A stretch of 64,000 nt of DNA from Phytobacter diazotrophicus (GTDB lineage Bacteria > Pseudomonadota > Gammaproteobacteria > Enterobacterales > Enterobacteriaceae). Both the position numbers and the translations under genes were made by a program. Numbering within the stretch: the stretch's first letter is position 1; each line of letters opens with the position of its first letter. The DNA is taken from contig SMDE01000008.1 of NCBI GenBank assembly GCA_004346725.1, positions 1-64,000 on the forward strand. The letters run 5' to 3'. The notes under the pieces were generated by a model. The model did no database searches. It was not told the DNA's origin and saw nothing but the letters and a program-made list of their open reading frames with translations. Below, in pieces: positions 52,878 through 63,311 of the stretch.

Positions 52878-52906
52878 AAAAACCCCCAGCCGGGCGACTG
52901 GGGGTT
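52878..52906 (-). terminator. terminator of mrcB
   Basis: On the minus strand stem ACCCCCAG / CTGGGGGT (52882-52905) is followed by TTTTG, beginning 7 bp past the mrcB stop. The rest of the gap to fhuA (52720-52877) shows nothing else recognisable. Confidence 0.85.
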
Positions 52907-52912
52907 TGAGCA

Positions 52913-55450
52913 TTAGTTACTACCGAACATATCTTTAATCCAGCCTGCGACACCGTCGCTCTTCTCTTGCTGCTGCGGTGGCTGTTGCTGAGGCTGCTGC
53001 TGTTGCGGCGGCGGGGTTGACTGATCGAACGGATTACCCTGCTGCGGCTGCTGCATCATCGGATTTTGCTGGCACAGCGTTTCCGGGCTGGTCGTCCAGA
53101 CCGGCAGTGAACGCACACCGCCACCGCCGCAAATGAAGTTGCCCATATCATCCACGCTCATGGTGGTGATATCTTCCGGCGGCGTCAGATCCAGCGGAAT
53201 TGGCGACTGGTTTGCCAGATAGCGCTGATAGATAGCCATCGCCCCGCTCGCACCATACAGCTTGGTCGGCTGGTTATTATCACGCCCAACCCAGGTAATC
53301 GTCACTTCACGCCCGTCAATCCCGGCAAACCAGGTATCGACGTTGTTATTGGTGGTACCGGTTTTCCCTGCCAGATGCAGCCCCGGATATTTCGCGCCGA
53401 GCTGGCGCCCGGTACCGCGCTGAATAACCTGCTGCATGGTCCACAGGGTCAGATAGGCCGCCTGTGCAGGCACCGCACGCTCAGACTGCGGATAACTCTG
53501 GTACAGCACCGTACCATCCTCTGCAATGACTGAACGCAGCGCAGACAACGTTGCGCGGTTACCGCCGCTGGCGATGGTCTGGAACGCTTGCGCGACTTCA
53601 ATCGGCGTCAGGTTGAGCGCCCCCAACAGCATGGACGGGTTAGCCGTTAACTGATCTTTAGGCGCACCTAATTTCAACCAGGTGTCGGTCACCGCAGGCA
53701 GCCCCATTGCCATCCCGAGGTTAACTGTCGGCACGTTCATGGAGCGCGTTAACGCATCCACCAGCATCACCTGACCGCTAAAACGGTGGTCGTCGTTTTG
53801 CGGTGCCCAGACCTGACCATTCGACAGACGCAGTGAAATCGGCGCATCGGCAATGGAGGTATTCAGACGGAATTTATCCGGCTGGCTTAGCGCTGTCAGG
53901 TAGGTCGCCGGTTTTGCCAACGAGCCGATAGAGCGGCGCGCCTGCATCGCACGGTTATAGCCCGCAAATTGCGGCGTCGCCCCGCCGACCATTGCACGGA
54001 CTTCGCCACTGAAGCGATCCACAACCACCATTGCGGTTTCCAGGTCGTCCAGCTTACGCTGCTTGATCAAGGCCGGAATACCTTCCACCGCCGCTTTCTC
54101 TGCCGCGTCCTGCGCAACAGAATCAAAGGTGGTGAAAATCTTCACGCCCGACAAGTCCTTCACTTTGTCATCGCCGAGTTTAGCCTGAAGCTCCTGACGG
54201 ACCATCTGCATAAACGCAGGCTGCGGCGAAATCACGCCACCGCGCGGCTGCACGCCAAGTGGACGAGCGCTGAGCATGTCGTAAAGCTCCTGGTCAATCA
54301 CCTTCTGCTCTTGCATCAGGCGCAGGACAAGGTTACGTCGCTCCAGGGCCAGTTTTGGGTTACGCCACGGGTTGTAGATTGACGCCCCTTTCACCATCCC
54401 GACCAACATCGCCTGCTGGTCGAGACTCAGCTCTTCCACCGGACGGCCAAAGTAGTAAAGGCTTGCCAACGGGAAACCACGGATTTCATTATCACCGCTC
54501 TGCCCGAGGTACACTTCGTTCATGTACAGTTCAAGGATACGATCCTTGCTGTAACGGGCATCGACGATCAGCGCCATATAGGCTTCGTTAGCCTTACGCC
54601 AGTAGGAACGCTCGCTGCTCAGGAACAGGTTTTTTACCAATTGCTGGGTCAGCGTACTCGCCCCCTGCACCGTACGTCCGGCGGTCAGGTTCGCCAGCAC
54701 CGCACGGCCAATCGAGTAAAAACTGATACCATCATGCTCGTAGAAGTGGCGGTCTTCGGTCGCCAGCAGCGTATCCACCAGCAGATCCGGGAAGCCACTG
54801 CGCGGGACAAACAGACGCTGTTCGCCGTTAGGCGAGGAAAGCATGGTGATCAAACGCGGATCGAGACGGAAGAAACCGAACTGACGGTTGCTGTCCATGT
54901 TCTCAATGCTATCGAGTCGGTCGCCATCAAACGTCAGACGAGCCCGGACCTGCCCTTCTTTGCTATCAGGGAAGTCAAACGGGCGGCGGATCATCTCAAT
55001 GCTTTTCGCCTGCACGGTAAACTCGCCAGGACGCGTCATCTTCGTCACCTGACGGTACTGTGTGGCTTCCAGCAGTTTGACCATCTCGTTTTTGCTGATG
55101 GGCATATCCGGCTCAAGGTTGACCATACGGCCATAGACGGCAGCCGGCAGTTGCCACACTTTGCCATCGATACGGCTGCGGATCTTCTGATCCAGGTACA
55201 CGCCATAAATGGCCAGCAGCACCGCACCCACGATACAAATTTTCAACAGCAGCCAGAACCAACGGCGCTTACCGCGAGGTTTACCGCCTTTACCTTTCCC
55301 TTTGCGCGGCGCTGAGTCCTGCTCATCGCCATCATCATCTTCGTAATCGTCGTATTCCTCTTCTCTGACTCGACGACGACTTACTTTCTCTTTTGCCGGA
55401 CGTGAAGGTCTGCTCTTACGTCCAATTGGCTCGCGGTCATTCCCCGCCAT
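52913..55450 (-). CDS. mrcB: penicillin-binding protein 1B
   Basis: Bifunctional class A PBP that polymerises and cross-links peptidoglycan, activated by LpoB. The 845 residues: a charged cytoplasmic tail, a membrane anchor (about 64-86), the UB2H domain (about 110-200), a glycosyltransferase domain ([22 protein letters not shown]), and a transpeptidase domain with SLAK active serine and KTGTT. The C-terminal tail is a proline/glutamine-rich low-complexity stretch. The start is ATG 55450, giving [12 protein letters not shown] as in E. coli. It follows a repeat array on its upstream side. Confidence 0.97.
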   Translation of the reverse strand: MAGNDREPIGRKSRPSRPAKEKVSRRRVREEEYDDYEDDDGDEQDSAPRKGKGKGGKPRGKRRWFWLLLKICIVGAVLLAIYGVYLDQKIRSRIDGKVWQLPAAVYGRMVNLEPDMPISKNEMVKLLEATQYRQVTKMTRPGEFTVQAKSIEMIRRPFDFPDSKEGQVRARLTFDGDRLDSIENMDSNRQFGFFRLDPRLITMLSSPNGEQRLFVPRSGFPDLLVDTLLATEDRHFYEHDGISFYSIGRAVLANLTAGRTVQGASTLTQQLVKNLFLSSERSYWRKANEAYMALIVDARYSKDRILELYMNEVYLGQSGDNEIRGFPLASLYYFGRPVEELSLDQQAMLVGMVKGASIYNPWRNPKLALERRNLVLRLMQEQKVIDQELYDMLSARPLGVQPRGGVISPQPAFMQMVRQELQAKLGDDKVKDLSGVKIFTTFDSVAQDAAEKAAVEGIPALIKQRKLDDLETAMVVVDRFSGEVRAMVGGATPQFAGYNRAMQARRSIGSLAKPATYLTALSQPDKFRLNTSIADAPISLRLSNGQVWAPQNDDHRFSGQVMLVDALTRSMNVPTVNLGMAMGLPAVTDTWLKLGAPKDQLTANPSMLLGALNLTPIEVAQAFQTIASGGNRATLSALRSVIAEDGTVLYQSYPQSERAVPAQAAYLTLWTMQQVIQRGTGRQLGAKYPGLHLAGKTGTTNNNVDTWFAGIDGREVTITWVGRDNNQPTKLYGASGAMAIYQRYLANQSPIPLDLTPPEDITTMSVDDMGNFICGGGGVRSLPVWTTSPETLCQQNPMMQQPQQGNPFDQSTPPPQQQQPQQQPPQQQEKSDGVAGWIKDMFGSN

Positions 55451-55531
55451 GCTCTCTCTCCGCAACATTCAGGCGCAAGGGCCTGATTCTCAGTTCTTCC
55501 GCCTCCAGGCAGAAGAAGAAATCTCTCAAAA

Positions 55532-55800
55532 TAAACAGCAGATTTTCTCAACGAGAAAATCTTAGTGTCTGCACCCTCTCCCTGTGGGAGAGGGCTGGGG
55601 TGAGGGCATCAGGCCGCACTCCAGGTAAACAGCAAGATTTTCTCAACGAGAAAATCTTTAGTGTCTGCACCCTCTCCCTGTGGGAGAGGGCCGGGGTGAG
55701 GGCATCAGGCCGCACTCCAGGTAAACAGCAGATTTTCTCAACGAGAAAATCTTAGTGTCTGCACCCTCTCCCTGTGGGAGAGGGCCGGGGTGAGGGCATC
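55532..55800. repeat. tandem palindromic repeat array, about 2.8 copies of a 94-96 bp unit
   Basis: Three direct copies: 55532-55625 (94 bp), 55626-55721 (96 bp) and a shortened copy 55722-55800 (79 bp). Each unit has two palindromes. One has arms AGATTTTCTC / GAGAAAATCT around AAC (55540-55562, 55635-55657, 55730-55752). The other is a GC-rich element with arms CCCTCTCCC / GGGAGAGGG followed by GGGGTGAGGGC (55574-55607, 55670-55703, 55764-55797). The array fills most of the 368-bp gap between hrpB and mrcB; no real gene is present there. The mrcB promoter must lie between the array and the gene. Confidence 0.92.
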
Positions 55801-55818
55801 ACTCTGCCCCGCCCATAA

Positions 55819-58248
55819 TTACGAATACTTTTTCGTGCGCCGCGTCGGTGCGGCATTCGCCGGATCGTCAGGCCAGACATGTTTCGGGTAACGCCCTTTC
55901 ATCTCTTTTTGCACTTCACGGTACGCCCCCTGCCAGAACGCCGCTAAATCGCGCGTAATTTGCAGCGGACGCTGAGCCGGGGAAAGCAGTTCCAGTACCA
56001 GCGCAATGCGCCCCTGAGCGATAACAGGCGTTGTGGCCTCACCAAACATCTCCTGCATACGCACCGCCAGAGCAGGCGGATTATCCTCATGATAACGAAT
56101 GGCAATCCGACTTCCCGTCGGCACAGTGTAATGCCCAGGCAGTTCACTATCCAGACGTTGACGCAAAGGCCAGGGTAAGAAAGCTTTTAATGCTTCGCCC
56201 ATATCCAGCGCTTTCAACGCGCGAAGCGAATGTACGCCCCCCATTTGCGGTAACAGCCAGCTTTCCAGAGAAGCCAGCAGCGAAGCGTCATCTACCGCAG
56301 GCCATGCCTCTTCCGGCAGCCATTTCGCCGCGCAATGTAAACGCAGACGAAGCTGTTTCGCCTCGGGCGTCCAGTTAAGGACATCCAGCCCTTTATCACG
56401 AATGCCGTTGAGCATCGCCTGGTGTAGTTCTTCTTCCGGAAGCTTCGCCAGCGGCTGAACCTTCACCGTCAATTGACCAATCCGGCTACGGCGAAATGCC
56501 TTTAAGGTTCCCAGCGCTTCATCCCATTCCACAGAGTCAGACGACTCAACAATGTGCGGACAGGCTGCCATTAACCGATCAATGTCCAGCGGCAGCGCCA
56601 GCAAAATGCGGGCATCCGGCGACTGGCTCCCTTGTAACAGCAGTGGCGCGAGCAGCCATTCATGGCGATTAAGCGCGTCATCCGCGTCAAGCATTGCGCC
56701 CATTCCGTTTGCCAGTTGATAACGCCCGTCCAGGCCACGCCTGCGCGCAATGCGGTCGGCAAAAGCGCTGGCAAGCAACGGTGCCAACAGATCGCTATCC
56801 GGCCCCCCTTCCGCACTTTTCAACCGCCGGATCAGCTGTCGGGCACGCTGCTGCCACTGGGGCTGATTGCGGGAAAAGGCAACGCTCAAATCGGTATTAC
56901 CGCCGCGCGGCGGCTCTTCAAAGATGGCTGCCAGCTTCGCCGCCGTTGCCACTTCATCCGCACCGCTGGCGCTCGCTAACATCGCGGCCAGGCGCGGATC
57001 GTTACCCAGCGATGCCATTTTTTTCCCGAACGCAGAGAGGCGATCGCCTTCCAGCGCCCGCAGTTGCGTCAACAACCGCTTCGCTGCGGCAAGGTTAGTC
57101 GCTGGCGGTAAATCCAGCCAGCTAAGCTGCACGGGATCCTGGCATCCCCACTGTAACAACTCCATCAACAGGCCAGACAAATCGCTTTGCAAAATCTCTG
57201 GCTCGCTCTGTGCCGCCGCCCTTTCGGCCTGTTCTTTGCCGATCAAATGCAAACAGATACCTGGTTCAAGGCGCCCGGCACGTCCGGCACGCTGCGTCAT
57301 CGATGCCTGGCTCACGCGCTGAGTGACAAGCCGTGTTAGCCCTGTTCGCGAATCGAAACGGGCCACCCGCTCCTGGGCGCTGTCCACTACCAGGCGAATG
57401 CCTTCTATGGTCAGGCTGGTCTCGGCGATATTGGTCGCCAGCACCACCTTTCGTTGCCCGACAGGCGGCGGAAGAATGGCTTTGCGTTGTTCATTGAGCG
57501 ACAACGCCCCATACAGCGGACAGAGCAATACATCGTCAGCGACCCGGCTGGCCAGTTGTTCCTGCACACGCTGGATCTCCCCGACTCCCGGCAAAAACAG
57601 TAACAACGACCCCGATTGCGAACGCAGCAAATCGGCTGTCGCCACCGCGACCGCCTCGTCAAAGCGCTGATGGCTGTTTAAGGCCTGATAGCGCCGCTCG
57701 ACCGGGTGCATACGCCCCTCGGAAACAATCAGCGGCGCATCCGGCAACAGGGTCTGCAGGCGGCTGTTATCAAGGGTGGCTGACATGACCAGCAGTTTCA
57801 GGTCGTCACGCAGTCCCTGCTGGACATCCAGCAATAGCGCCAGCGCCAGATCGGCCTGCAGGCTACGTTCGTGGAATTCATCAAGGATCACCAGACCAAC
57901 GCCGTTCAGCTCGGGATCGTGCTGGATCATTCGCGTCAGGATCCCCTCAGTCACCACTTCCAGACGCGTATTCGGCCCAACACAAGTTTGGGCTCTCATC
58001 CGATAGCCGACCGTGTCACCAGGCTGCTCATTGAGCAGTTCCGCCAGCCGTTGTGCCACGTTACGGGCAGCCAGCCTGCGCGGTTCAAGCAGTAAAATAC
58101 GCCCGTCAATACCGCCCTGCTGCAACAATTGCAGCGGCAGCCAGGTTGACTTCCCCGCGCCTGTAGGGGCAGTTAGCAGTACCTGGGGAGCGTGTTGTAA
58201 CGCATTGAGAAGGTCGGGCAATACGGCAGCAACCGGCAGTGAGGACAC
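55819..58248 (-). CDS. hrpB: DEAH-box ATP-dependent helicase HrpB
   Basis: Large superfamily 2 helicase of the DEAH/RHA group, 809 residues, with unknown cellular substrate. Motifs: GAGKST (30-35), DEFH in place of DEAH (123-126, as in E. coli HrpB), SAT (motif III), and the C-terminal motif VI QRAGRAGR. The helicase-associated and HrpB-specific C-terminal domains follow. The start codon is GTG at 58248, giving MSSLPVAAVLPDLL. It is divergent from thpR. Confidence 0.95.
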   Translation of the reverse strand: MSSLPVAAVLPDLLNALQHAPQVLLTAPTGAGKSTWLPLQLLQQGGIDGRILLLEPRRLAARNVAQRLAELLNEQPGDTVGYRMRAQTCVGPNTRLEVVTEGILTRMIQHDPELNGVGLVILDEFHERSLQADLALALLLDVQQGLRDDLKLLVMSATLDNSRLQTLLPDAPLIVSEGRMHPVERRYQALNSHQRFDEAVAVATADLLRSQSGSLLLFLPGVGEIQRVQEQLASRVADDVLLCPLYGALSLNEQRKAILPPPVGQRKVVLATNIAETSLTIEGIRLVVDSAQERVARFDSRTGLTRLVTQRVSQASMTQRAGRAGRLEPGICLHLIGKEQAERAAAQSEPEILQSDLSGLLMELLQWGCQDPVQLSWLDLPPATNLAAAKRLLTQLRALEGDRLSAFGKKMASLGNDPRLAAMLASASGADEVATAAKLAAIFEEPPRGGNTDLSVAFSRNQPQWQQRARQLIRRLKSAEGGPDSDLLAPLLASAFADRIARRRGLDGRYQLANGMGAMLDADDALNRHEWLLAPLLLQGSQSPDARILLALPLDIDRLMAACPHIVESSDSVEWDEALGTLKAFRRSRIGQLTVKVQPLAKLPEEELHQAMLNGIRDKGLDVLNWTPEAKQLRLRLHCAAKWLPEEAWPAVDDASLLASLESWLLPQMGGVHSLRALKALDMGEALKAFLPWPLRQRLDSELPGHYTVPTGSRIAIRYHEDNPPALAVRMQEMFGEATTPVIAQGRIALVLELLSPAQRPLQITRDLAAFWQGAYREVQKEMKGRYPKHVWPDDPANAAPTRRTKKYS

Positions 58249-58384
58249 TCAAGGCTCCAGAGGATTCACATTGATAAGGACGGGGCCAATTGTACATGAA
58301 CTACGGAGCTTTGGAGCGCCGAAGGATTTGCGAGCATCCGCCTGCCATTGTAGCATCGCGACAAATCCTAACTGAGTGCCTGCC

Positions 58385-58915
58385 ATGTCTGAATCGAAAA
58401 GGCTGTTTTTTGCCATCGAATTGCCCGACGCCACCCGACAGGAGGTGGTGCGCTGGCGGGCGGAACATTTCCCGCAGGATGCCGGACGACCGGTTGCAGC
58501 AGCAAACTTACATCTGACACTGGCGTTTTTGGGGGAAGTGAGCGCGGAAAAACAACGGGCGCTGGAAACGCTGGCCGGTCGCATTCGTCAGCCAGGCTTT
58601 ACGTTACAACTCGATGATGCCGGGCAATGGTTGCGTTCGCGCGTCGTCTGGCTTGGCTGTCGCCAGTCGCCACGCGGGCTGTTGCAACTGGCGGATATGC
58701 TGCGCGCTCAGGCTGCACGCAGCGGATGCTGGCAAAGTCCAACGCCGTTTCATCCTCATATCACCCTGCTACGCGATGCCAGTCATGCGGTCACGATACC
58801 GCCGCCGGGTTTTCACTGGACTTTTCCTGTAACAGAATTTGTCTTATATGAATCGCAGTTTGCCGGAGGACGTCTGCGCTACACGGCGTTAAACCGCTGG
58901 ACGCTAAAAACATAA
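58385..58915 (+). CDS. thpR: RNA 2',3'-cyclic phosphodiesterase
   Basis: 2H-phosphoesterase (LigT) that opens 2',3'-cyclic phosphates to 2'-phosphates on RNA ends and can seal 2'-5' linkages in vitro. The 176 residues have the two signature motifs HLTL (His43) and HITL (His125). The ATG at 58385 gives the E. coli length; a GTG three codons upstream is less likely. sfsA follows after 12 bp, so the two form an operon. Confidence 0.94.
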   Translation: MSESKRLFFAIELPDATRQEVVRWRAEHFPQDAGRPVAAANLHLTLAFLGEVSAEKQRALETLAGRIRQPGFTLQLDDAGQWLRSRVVWLGCRQSPRGLLQLADMLRAQAARSGCWQSPTPFHPHITLLRDASHAVTIPPPGFHWTFPVTEFVLYESQFAGGRLRYTALNRWTLKT

Positions 58916-58927
58916 AAAGGATATGTC

Positions 58928-59632
58928 ATGGAATTTTCTCCGCCCCTCCGATCCGCCACGCTTATTCAGCGCTATAAGCGGTTTCTTGCCGATGTGATCA
59001 CGCCAGAAGGCGAAACATTGACAATCCATTGTCCCAATACCGGCGCAATGACCGGTTGCGCCACGCCTGGCGACACGGTTTGGTATTCCACATCAGAAAA
59101 TACTAAACGCAAATATCCGCATACCTGGGAATTAACGCAAACCCAACAGGGCGCATTTATTTGCGTTAATACGCTTCGCGCTAATACGTTAACGAAAGAA
59201 GCAATACAGCAAAACCGTTTGCCAGGACTGTCGGGTTACAGTGCGCTGAAAAGTGAAGTGAAATATGGTGCCGAAGGCAGCAGAATTGATTTTCTGTTAC
59301 AGGCGGATGGCCGACGCAACTGCTATATTGAAGTGAAATCAGTAACGCTCGCCGAGCGGGAATGCGGTTTTTTCCCTGATGCAGTTACGCTACGCGGACA
59401 AAAGCATCTGCGTGAGTTAATGAGCGTAGCGGCCAGCGGCGACCGCGCGGTTATTCTGTTTGCCGTGCTGCATTCAGCCGTTGAACATTTTTCTCCAGCG
59501 CGCCATATTGATGAGAAATACGCACGATTGTTAAAGGAAGCACAAGGTCAGGGAGTAGAAATTCTGGCGGTAAAAGCGGAACTTTCTGCTACAAATATGA
59601 CTCTGAGATTGCCGCTGCCTTTCACGATATAG
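58928..59632 (+). CDS. sfsA: sugar fermentation stimulation protein A
   Basis: A 234-residue protein, close to E. coli SfsA. It was found as a gene that boosts maltose use when overexpressed; DNA binding has been reported, but its real role is not settled. An N-terminal OB-like part ([29 protein letters not shown]) is followed by a restriction-endonuclease-like core with the EVKSVTL segment (about 135-142). It lies between thpR and dksA. Confidence 0.93.
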   Translation: MEFSPPLRSATLIQRYKRFLADVITPEGETLTIHCPNTGAMTGCATPGDTVWYSTSENTKRKYPHTWELTQTQQGAFICVNTLRANTLTKEAIQQNRLPGLSGYSALKSEVKYGAEGSRIDFLLQADGRRNCYIEVKSVTLAERECGFFPDAVTLRGQKHLRELMSVAASGDRAVILFAVLHSAVEHFSPARHIDEKYARLLKEAQGQGVEILAVKAELSATNMTLRLPLPFTI

Positions 59633-59812
59633 GGCAGCGATTGACTAAATTGACTAATAAGTGTTCTGGTCGCGTGCGCAAATACGCTTTTCCTCACAGG
59701 CTTGTCAAGTGTTACGTTTAGATATTTGCCATCCGGAAAAGCATCTGCTATTTATAGCGGCCTGATTTTCCCCCAACACGGGGATCGATAGTGCGTGTTA
59801 AGGAGAAGCAAC

Positions 59813-60268
59813 ATGCAAGAAGGGCAAAACCGTAAAACATCGTCCCTGAGTATTCTCGCCATCGCTGGGGTGGAGCCGTATCAAGAGAAACCGGGCGAAG
59901 AGTATATGAATGAAGCCCAGCTGGCGCACTTCAGGCGTATTCTTGAAGCGTGGCGTAATCAACTCAGGGATGAAGTCGATCGCACCGTCACCCATATGCA
60001 GGATGAAGCAGCTAACTTCCCGGACCCGGTAGACCGTGCCGCACAGGAAGAAGAGTTCAGCCTCGAACTGCGTAACCGTGACCGCGAGCGTAAACTGATC
60101 AAAAAGATCGAGAAAACGCTGAAAAAAGTTGAAGACGAAGATTTTGGCTACTGCGAATCCTGCGGTGTTGAAATCGGCATTCGCCGCCTGGAAGCGCGTC
60201 CGACCGCTGACCTGTGCATCGATTGCAAAACACTGGCGGAAATTCGCGAAAAACAGATGGCGGGTTAA
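59813..60268 (+). CDS. dksA: RNA polymerase-binding transcription factor DksA
   Basis: Secondary-channel RNA polymerase factor that works with ppGpp to repress rRNA and ribosomal protein promoters and activate amino acid genes. The 151 residues have a coiled coil with the tip aspartates Asp71 and Asp74 (FPDPVDR). The four-cysteine zinc finger is at Cys114, Cys117, Cys135 and Cys138. The start [11 protein letters not shown] at 59813 follows AAGGAGAAG. The rrn P1 and rpsB promoters in this window are expected targets. Confidence 0.97.
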   Translation: MQEGQNRKTSSLSILAIAGVEPYQEKPGEEYMNEAQLAHFRRILEAWRNQLRDEVDRTVTHMQDEAANFPDPVDRAAQEEEFSLELRNRDRERKLIKKIEKTLKKVEDEDFGYCESCGVEIGIRRLEARPTADLCIDCKTLAEIREKQMAG

Positions 60269-60304
60269 TTCGCCTCTGACCGACAGCCGGTCAACCCCTC
60301 AGAC

Positions 60305-60335
60305 GGCGCAGCGCTGATTCCAGCCTGCGCCTTCA
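60305..60335 (+). terminator. possible terminator after dksA
   Basis: Stem GGCGCAG / CTGCGCC (60305-60331) followed by TTCAAATC, 36 bp past the dksA stop. The T content is low, so leaky termination into gluQ is likely. Confidence 0.4.
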
Positions 60336-60393
60336 AATCAGGCTGTGCTATAGTCGGGGAAAATTTCCCGTATTGTCGGCGTTTCCTGTCTTT

Positions 60394-61290
60394 ATGTCTG
60401 ACTCTCACTATATTGGGCGCTTTGCGCCGTCACCGTCCGGTGAACTCCATTTTGGCTCGCTCATTGCTGCACTTGGCAGCTACCTGCAGGCGCGCGCGCA
60501 GCAGGGTACCTGGCGAGTGCGTATCGAAGACATTGATCCCCCGCGTGAAGTTCCCGGTGCCGCAGACACCATCTTGCGCCAGCTTGAGCATTACGGCCTG
60601 CACTGGGATGGCGATGTACTCTGGCAATCGCAACGTCATGAGGCCTACCGCGACGCGCTGGCCTGGCTTCATACCCGTGGGCTGAGTTACTACTGTACCT
60701 GTACGCGGGCGCGCATTCAGAGCGTGGGCGGCACCTATGACGGCCACTGCCGTAGCGCTAATAATGGCCCGGAAAATGCGGCTGTACGTCTGGTGCAGCA
60801 ACATCCGGTGCTCCATTTTCACGACAGGCTACGCGGCGAACTCTATGCGGATGAAAAACTGGCGCGCGAGGATTTTATTATCCACCGCCGGGATGGCCTG
60901 TTTGCCTATAACCTCGCCGTCGTGGTTGACGACCATTTTCAGGGCATCACGGAAATTGTGCGCGGCGCAGATTTAATTGAACCTACGGTCAGGCAAATTT
61001 CGCTCTACCGACAATTTGGCTGGCCAGTGCCACAGTATGTCCATCTGCCGCTGGCGCTCAATGCGCAAGGGAATAAACTCTCCAAGCAAAACCATGCGCC
61101 AGCCTTGCCCGGTGGCGATCCGCGCCCCATAATAATCAGGGCGTTACAATTCTTAAACCAGAGCGCAACAAATGAGTGGCAGGATCTCAGCGTCGACGAT
61201 TTGTTGAAAAATGCGGTGGCAAACTGGACGCTCGCTAACGTGCCCATTGCAGTGGATGTGAATACGGCATTCTCAAACGCCTCGCGCTGA
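60394..61290 (+). CDS. gluQ: glutamyl-Q tRNA(Asp) synthetase
   Basis: Shortened paralogue of glutamyl-tRNA synthetase that attaches glutamate to the queuosine in the anticodon of tRNA-Asp, without an anticodon-binding domain. The 298 residues have the HIGH-like HFGS in [12 protein letters not shown] (11-22), the zinc-site CTCTRAR region and the KMSKS-like KLSKQNH. I place the start at ATG 60394; a TTG at 60373 would add seven residues. It lies between dksA and pcnB, as in E. coli. Confidence 0.95.
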   Translation: MSDSHYIGRFAPSPSGELHFGSLIAALGSYLQARAQQGTWRVRIEDIDPPREVPGAADTILRQLEHYGLHWDGDVLWQSQRHEAYRDALAWLHTRGLSYYCTCTRARIQSVGGTYDGHCRSANNGPENAAVRLVQQHPVLHFHDRLRGELYADEKLAREDFIIHRRDGLFAYNLAVVVDDHFQGITEIVRGADLIEPTVRQISLYRQFGWPVPQYVHLPLALNAQGNKLSKQNHAPALPGGDPRPIIIRALQFLNQSATNEWQDLSVDDLLKNAVANWTLANVPIAVDVNTAFSNASR

Positions 61291-61359
61291 GCTATGATTA
61301 GCCGCTATTTTTTTGTCCTTATTTTTTTGTCCTGACGTTTGACACTACCGAGGTGCACT

Positions 61360-62757
61360 ATTTTTACCCGAGTCGCTAATTTTTGCCGTAAGGTGCTAAG
61401 TCGCGAAGAGAGCATGGTCGTTGAGGCTAGCGTACAACCTCAGATGACGGTTATCCCGCGTGAACAGCACGCTATTTCTCGCAAAGATATCAGTGAAAAT
61501 GCGCTCAAAGTCCTCTACCGCCTGAACAAAGCCGGTTACGAGGCTTATCTCGTCGGTGGTGGCGTGCGTGATTTATTGCTGGGCAAAAAACCAAAAGATT
61601 TCGACGTCACGACGAACGCCACGCCGGACCAGGTGCGTAAATTATTTCGCAACTGCCGCCTGGTGGGTCGCCGTTTCCGCCTGGCCCACGTCATGTTCGG
61701 GCCGGAAATCATTGAAGTCGCCACCTTTCGCGGTCATCACGAAGATACCGAAGCCGACCGCACCACGTCTCAGCGTGGCCAGAATGGCATGTTGCTGCGC
61801 GACAATATTTTCGGTTCTATCGAAGAAGATGCTCAGCGTCGCGATTTCACCATTAACAGCCTTTATTACAGCGTTGCTGACTTCACCGTGCGTGATTATG
61901 TCGGCGGCATGCGCGATCTGGATGAGGGCGTCATTCGCCTGATTGGCAACCCGGAAACCCGCTATCGCGAAGACCCGGTACGTATGCTGCGCGCGGTGCG
62001 TTTCGCCGCCAAGCTGGGTATGAACATCAGCGCTGAAACGGCCGAACCGATTCCTCGTCTTGCCGCCCTGATTAATGACGTCCCCCCTGCGCGCCTGTTT
62101 GAAGAGTCGCTGAAATTATTGCAAGCGGGCTATGGTTTCGATACCTACATGCTGCTGCGCGAATACAACCTCTTCCAGCCTCTGTTCCCTACCATCAGTC
62201 GCTTCTTCACCGAAAACGGTGACAGCCCGATGGAACGCATCATTGCGCAGGTGCTGAAAAACACCGATACCCGCCTTCACAACGATATGCGGGTTAACCC
62301 GGCGTTTTTGTTTGCGGCTATGTTCTGGTATCCGCTGCTGGAAACCGCGCAGCGCATTACTCAGGAAGGCGGTCTGGCATATTACGACGCCTTTGCGCTT
62401 GCCATGAACGATGTGCTGGATGAAGCCTGCCGTTCACTGGCCATCCCGAAACGCATCACCTCGCTGATTCGCGATATCTGGCAGCTACAACTGCGTATGT
62501 CCCGTCGTCAGGGGAAACGCGCGTGGAAACTGATGGAGCATCCGAAATTCCGCGCAGCCTACGATCTGCTGGCCCTGCGTGCCGAGGTTGAAAACAACGG
62601 CGAACTGCAGCGGCTGGTGAAATGGTGGGGAGAATTTCAGGTTTCCGCACCGCCGGAGCAGAAAGATATGCTTGACGACCTGGGCGATGAACCCGCCGTT
62701 CGCCGTCGCCATCGCCGCCCGCGCAAACGCGCGCCGCGCCGTGAAGGCAGCGCATAA
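61360..62757 (+). CDS. pcnB: poly(A) polymerase I, AUU start
   Basis: Adds poly(A) tails to RNA 3' ends, marking RNAs for decay and controlling ColE1-type plasmid copy number. The 465 residues have the nucleotidyltransferase motif [10 protein letters not shown] (66-75) with catalytic Asp80 and Asp82 (DFDV), an RNA-binding neck, and a strongly basic C-terminal tail. The start is the rare codon ATT at 61360: it is preceded by GAGGTG and gives [17 protein letters not shown], collinear with E. coli PcnB, which is known to start at AUU. The in-frame ATG at 61339 has no ribosome site. Residues 18-28 differ from E. coli. Confidence 0.95.
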   Translation: MFTRVANFCRKVLSREESMVVEASVQPQMTVIPREQHAISRKDISENALKVLYRLNKAGYEAYLVGGGVRDLLLGKKPKDFDVTTNATPDQVRKLFRNCRLVGRRFRLAHVMFGPEIIEVATFRGHHEDTEADRTTSQRGQNGMLLRDNIFGSIEEDAQRRDFTINSLYYSVADFTVRDYVGGMRDLDEGVIRLIGNPETRYREDPVRMLRAVRFAAKLGMNISAETAEPIPRLAALINDVPPARLFEESLKLLQAGYGFDTYMLLREYNLFQPLFPTISRFFTENGDSPMERIIAQVLKNTDTRLHNDMRVNPAFLFAAMFWYPLLETAQRITQEGGLAYYDAFALAMNDVLDEACRSLAIPKRITSLIRDIWQLQLRMSRRQGKRAWKLMEHPKFRAAYDLLALRAEVENNGELQRLVKWWGEFQVSAPPEQKDMLDDLGDEPAVRRRHRRPRKRAPRREGSA

Positions 62758-62769
62758 TGTTATCCCTTT

Positions 62770-62792
62770 CAGGCCTGCCACGCGCAGGCCTG
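62770..62792 (+). other. hairpin between pcnB and folK
   Basis: Inverted repeat CAGGCCTG / CAGGCCTG with a seven-base loop, 12 bp past the pcnB stop. No T-run follows, and folK begins 33 bp later with its own AGGAG site, so readthrough is likely. Confidence 0.45.
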
Positions 62793-62825
62793 ATGCTATA
62801 GAGAATGAAAAACGCAGGAGCCTGT

Positions 62826-63311
62826 ATGTCCCCGACCCTTTGCTATATCGCCATCGGCAGTAATCTCGCATCGCCTCTGGAGCAGGTAAAGGCAGCGCTG
62901 GACGCCATTGGGGAGATCCCGCAAAGCCGCGTGGTCACCGTCTCCTCGTTCTACCGCACGCCTCCGCTTGGCCCGCAGGATCAGCCTGACTATCTCAACG
63001 CCGCCGTCGCGCTGGAAACGACCCTTGAGGCCGAAGCGCTGCTTGACCACACCCAGCGCATTGAACTGCAGCAAGGGCGCGTGCGTAAAGCCGAGCGCTG
63101 GGGGCCACGCACGCTGGACCTGGATATCATGCTGTTTGGCGATCAGGTTATTCAGACGCCGCGTCTCACCGTTCCCCATTACGACATGAAAAATCGCGGC
63201 TTTATGCTGTGGCCGTTATTTGAAATTGCTCCTGCCCTGCGATTCCCTGATGGTATGACGCTGAGCGCCGCCCTCACAGAATGCGCAGCGGACAAACCTG
63301 CCTTGTGGTAA
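62826..63311 (+). CDS. folK: 6-hydroxymethyl-7,8-dihydropterin pyrophosphokinase
   Basis: Transfers pyrophosphate from ATP to 6-hydroxymethyl-dihydropterin in folate synthesis. The 161 residues open MSPTLCYIAIGSNLASP. They show the signature RKAERWGPRTLDLDIMLFG with the two magnesium-binding aspartates (98 and 100). AGGAG precedes the ATG at 62826; the upstream in-frame start at 62805 lies ahead of that site and is rejected. The last 30 residues diverge from E. coli. It is followed directly by panB. Confidence 0.95.
   Translation: MSPTLCYIAIGSNLASPLEQVKAALDAIGEIPQSRVVTVSSFYRTPPLGPQDQPDYLNAAVALETTLEAEALLDHTQRIELQQGRVRKAERWGPRTLDLDIMLFGDQVIQTPRLTVPHYDMKNRGFMLWPLFEIAPALRFPDGMTLSAALTECAADKPALW

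Noticed and set aside
55393-55755. A 120-codon frame with an internally repeated peptide through the mrcB-hrpB array
   Set aside because: The repeated peptide only reflects translation of the tandem DNA repeat. The frame starts antisense to mrcB and lacks a ribosome site.
55532-55800. Possible CRISPR array
   Set aside because: The repeats are contiguous 94-96 bp units without unique spacers, there are fewer than three copies, and no cas gene is nearby.
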